From positions 1 to 6,823 of the forward strand of contig NZ_JADEXF010000176.1 in assembly GCF_015207245.1 (NCBI RefSeq): a stretch of DNA of 6,823 nucleotides, in the 5' to 3' direction. This document shows positions 5,201 through 6,823 of this stretch, piece by piece; positions within the stretch are counted from its first letter, which is position 1, and each line of letters starts with the position of its first letter. The DNA comes from Nostoc cf. edaphicum LEGE 07299. Its GTDB lineage: Bacteria; Cyanobacteriota; Cyanobacteriia; Cyanobacteriales; Nostocaceae. Below the pieces are notes generated by a model, which saw only the letters and a program-made list of their open reading frames with translations, did not search any database and was not told the origin of the DNA. Both the position numbers and the translations under genes were made by a program.

Positions 5201-6823
5201 ACTTCCTCTGCTTCAGCGAAAGCGTTAAGCTTTTTGCGTAACTCTGCAGATGAAGTGGCTACGACACCCAACCGATGTTTGAAGTGTGAGCGCCCTGTAT
5301 TGGCGGTGAAGCAAATATCTGCAATAGCTGAGTTAGGGTGAGTGGCTAGGTAATTTTCATATCGACGGGCTAATTGCTTTAACGCCTCTTCTGTTTTAGC
5401 CGAAAGAGTCAGCAGGTGTACTGGACGATCTGCAACAGCAGTTTGGACAGGCTTGGGTAACGGTGCCTCTTCTAGTATCACATGGGCGTTAGTACCACTC
5501 ATACCAAAGGAACTAACTCCTGCCAGCCGTTTGCTTTCCTTTGAATGCCAAGGTATTAGTGACGTTGACACCATCACTGGTAATTTATCCCAATTAATGT
5601 GAGGATTGGGCTGTTGAAAGTGCAAATGAGGCGGAATCTGCTTATTTTGAAGGGATAATACTACTTTGATGAGACCTGCAATCCCAGCCGCAGCTTCCAA
5701 GTGACCAATATTAGTCTTTGCTGAACCAATGATTAAGGGATTCTGAGGCGATCGCCCTTCACCTAACACGGCTCCTAAAGCTTTAACTTCAATTGGGTCT
5801 CCTAAGGGAGTTCCTGTACCGTGAGCCTCTACATAACTAACTTGAGATGATTTGACTTTAGCGTTTGCCAAGGCTTTACGAAGAAGCGTTTGTTGAGCTG
5901 TTTGGTTGGGAACTGTAAAACCACTGCTCGGTCCATCGTGATTAACTGCTGATCCGCGAATCAATGCCAAAATATTATCGCCATTAGCAATGGCATCATG
6001 AAGACGTTTCAGAACTATAACTCCACATCCTTCACCTCGCCCGTAGCCGTTAGCAGCATTGTCAAAAGTTTTGCAGTGACCATCAGGAGACAAAGCTTGC
6101 GCTCTCGATAGAAAAATGGTGACTTCTGGTGACAAAATCATCTGTACTCCAGCCGCTAAAGCAAGACTACACTCGCCTGCCCGTAAACTTTGACAAGCCA
6201 AATGTATTGCTACTAGAGAGGAAGAGCAGGCTGTGTCTATGGCCATACTTGGGCCTTGCAAACCCAGAGCGTAGGACAAACGACCTGCGGCGAAGCAAAG
6301 ACCATTTCCTGTGCCATCATAAGCGCTGATGCGCTTATGCTCTCCAGAAGTTAACTGCAATCGTGCATAATCAACCTGACCCATTCCCAGAAACACACCA
6401 GTTTGACTGTCAGATAACTGCTGTGGTGCTACTCCGGCATTTTCTAGTGCTTCCCAACCAACCTCTAATAGTAAGCGTTGCTGAGGATCCATACTCAACG
6501 CTTCTCGCGGAGAAATTCCAAAAAACTGAGGATCAAATTGGTCTACCTGCTCCAACAATCCTGCATGGCGGATGTACATTTTACCTGGAGTATTGGGATC
6601 TGAGTCGTAGTAATCATCTATATTCCAGCGACTGTAAGGAATTTCTGTGATCGCATCCACCCCATCATGTAATAGCTGCCAGAAGGTTTCTGGGTCATTG
6701 GCACCTCCAGGAAATCGGCAACCCATACCAATAATGGCAATTGGCTCACTCTTTGAACGATCGACCTCCTCCAGTTTACTTACTGCTTCATCTAGAGCAA
6801 GAAGTAGCCGCTTTGAAGAAGAT
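2275..6823 (-). CDS. Type I polyketide synthase, terminal module KS-AT*-DH*-ACP-TE (5' partial)
   Basis: This is a chain-extending and chain-releasing PKS module in the cytoplasm. The frame is open to the window edge with no ATG, GTG or TTG before the internal Met at 6724-6726, so the true start lies outside. Residues are counted from that Met. A helical stretch (LLLALDEAVSKLEEV) precedes EPIAIIGMG and may be a docking helix. KS, 1-422: C167 (DTACSSS), H302 (EAHGTGT) and H342 are intact. AT, 524-790: S618 is in GDSVG rather than GHSVG, and LPENGQ655 joins AEFTRVV directly, so about 75 residues with the HAFH motif are missing. DH, 821-1108: LKHC854RVY replaces the usual DHRV; D1029/Q1033 and LEYG are kept. 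No KR, ER or MT. ACP, 1130-1212: S1171 (GFDSLM). TE, 1246-1480: S1322 (GHSLG), D1428, H1456. The TE resembles stand-alone type II enzymes. The product is unknown. Confidence 0.95.
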   Translation of the reverse strand, partial: SSSKRLLLALDEAVSKLEEVDRSKSEPIAIIGMGCRFPGGANDPETFWQLLHDGVDAITEIPYSRWNIDDYYDSDPNTPGKMYIRHAGLLEQVDQFDPQFFGISPREALSMDPQQRLLLEVGWEALENAGVAPQQLSDSQTGVFLGMGQVDYARLQLTSGEHKRISAYDGTGNGLCFAAGRLSYALGLQGPSMAIDTACSSSLVAIHLACQSLRAGECSLALAAGVQMILSPEVTIFLSRAQALSPDGHCKTFDNAANGYGRGEGCGVIVLKRLHDAIANGDNILALIRGSAVNHDGPSSGFTVPNQTAQQTLLRKALANAKVKSSQVSYVEAHGTGTPLGDPIEVKALGAVLGEGRSPQNPLIIGSAKTNIGHLEAAAGIAGLIKVVLSLQNKQIPPHLHFQQPNPHINWDKLPVMVSTSLIPWHSKESKRLAGVSSFGMSGTNAHVILEEAPLPKPVQTAVADRPVHLLTLSAKTEEALKQLARRYENYLATHPNSAIADICFTANTGRSHFKHRLGVVATSSAELRKKLNAFAEAEEVIGVFNNQQQSAIKPKTAFLFTGQSSQYVNIGRELYETQPTFREAIDRCQQILEANLDKPLGSLLYPSPDESTALEETCYTQVALFAVEYALFKLWSSWGIKPTAVMGDSVGEYVAACMAGVFSLEDGLKLIAAQGRLMQALPENGQAEFTRVVSSVRYSNPRINFVSNLTGEWATSEVANAEYWLNHVQQPVQLAASIQTLHQHNYQVLLECGTKSALSDIARQCLPKNTGVYLPSLRAGISDWQQMLESLAELYVQGFAIDWSAFHRNAQNAKVILPTYPWQRQHYWVEETENQQFTHLLFTANRQSPSAHPLLGQRLSLAIQHSNIVFESQINSEQPFYLKHCRVYQQTILPVSAYVEMALAAGADVLQSHNLLLKDISFPQALPLKADQSTTLQFVLTPQQQQIYSLQIFSSNLHSQTQQPSWTLYACGTLQLHNNSHSPESLIDLAAIKTQCSQEISVADYYQKLQRLGLEYGQCFQAIEKLWQHPTEQQALAEIRLPAQLLTKAENYKLHPVLLDSSFQAIGAALLKLSLLDVYLPVGIKQLQVYQYPGSHLYSYIQFDAVPNSDDQKLSATVHMYTPDGQLIAVISKLQFKRINRNIFPHTTPTSLHYYQLQQASAEERQALLVGYLQKKVTTLLKLNSSYLLDPQNSLNEFGFDSLMGIELKNQIDSDLRLVVSPRVLIEAPNINEISKEIIKQFILRESPAQTDSQNSTNGSFKKRKTDWIVHYKPNKNACLRLFCFHHAGGNASLFRTWADHLPSNIEVFPVQLPGRRESISEQPFSQLSPLIKTLKNILNLYLDKPFAFYGHSLGSLISFELAHALRQDYKLEPIHLFVSGSWAPHTLSTAFTNKIFKISSLEKLLEIAEIPKSIQSDKLFMDEIMSVFQKDTQLFESYTYVDRGTINCPISAFGGTEDSFVSKDDLLYWNQYTSNSFTLHMLPGKHMFPISSEKSLLEAISHILEPFFNHKIS
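5748..5755. repeat. HIP1 octamer GCGATCGC
   Basis: This is the highly iterated palindrome of many cyanobacterial genomes, here flanked by G and C as in the extended GGCGATCGCC form. It lies within the KS coding region and encodes part of GEGRSPQN. It serves only as an indicator of cyanobacterial origin. Confidence 0.8.

Noticed and set aside
6129..6650. Two plus-strand open frames (6129-6329 and 6363-6650) opposite the KS
   Set aside because: They lie antisense within the conserved KS domain, and their translations resemble no protein.
1..6823. CRISPR arrays, tRNA or rRNA genes
   Set aside because: I found no regularly spaced repeats and no cloverleaf or rRNA-like sequence on reading both strands.

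Overview
The window looks like the distal end of a polyketide biosynthetic gene cluster from a filamentous cyanobacterium, probably of the Nostocales. This rests on four things: moderate to low GC, a HIP1 octamer (GCGATCGC) inside the PKS gene, a copy of the short GC-rich interspersed repeat common in Nostoc/Anabaena-type genomes (937-966), and cyanobacterial-style PKS and IS630 sequences. The assignment comes from recognition, not from a database search. Every gene lies on the minus strand, so the biological order runs from high to low coordinates.

Layout in the direction of transcription. (1) 6823-2275: a type I modular PKS whose 5' end is outside the window. It has an N-terminal helix, then KS, AT, DH, ACP and a C-terminal thioesterase. 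KS, ACP and TE keep their active-site residues. The AT has lost an in-frame block of about 75 residues holding its catalytic-His (HAFH) region. The DH has Cys where the catalytic His should align. No KR lies between DH and ACP. (2) 2274-1824: a 450-bp spacer carrying a 144-bp internally deleted IS630-type element (2053-2196), then the leader of the next gene. (3) 1823-1161: an intact 220-residue class I SAM-dependent methyltransferase with a good ribosome binding site. (4) 1160-848: non-coding sequence with repeats and no convincing gene. (5) 847-43: a decayed Rieske non-haem iron oxygenase. It has lost its N-terminus and half the Rieske cluster, and carries an in-frame stop and a frameshift before its original C-terminus.

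The ancestral set was probably a chain-terminating PKS module followed by methylation and oxidative tailoring. The window now shows erosion (a broken oxygenase, a damaged AT, an altered DH, insertion-element debris) beside a PKS that stays open for 1515 codons and an intact methyltransferase. Either the pathway is decaying, or the last module works unusually, with KS/ACP/TE activity and extender units loaded by another AT. I see no clearly new type of system. The truncated AT inside an otherwise open megasynthase is the observation most worth following.
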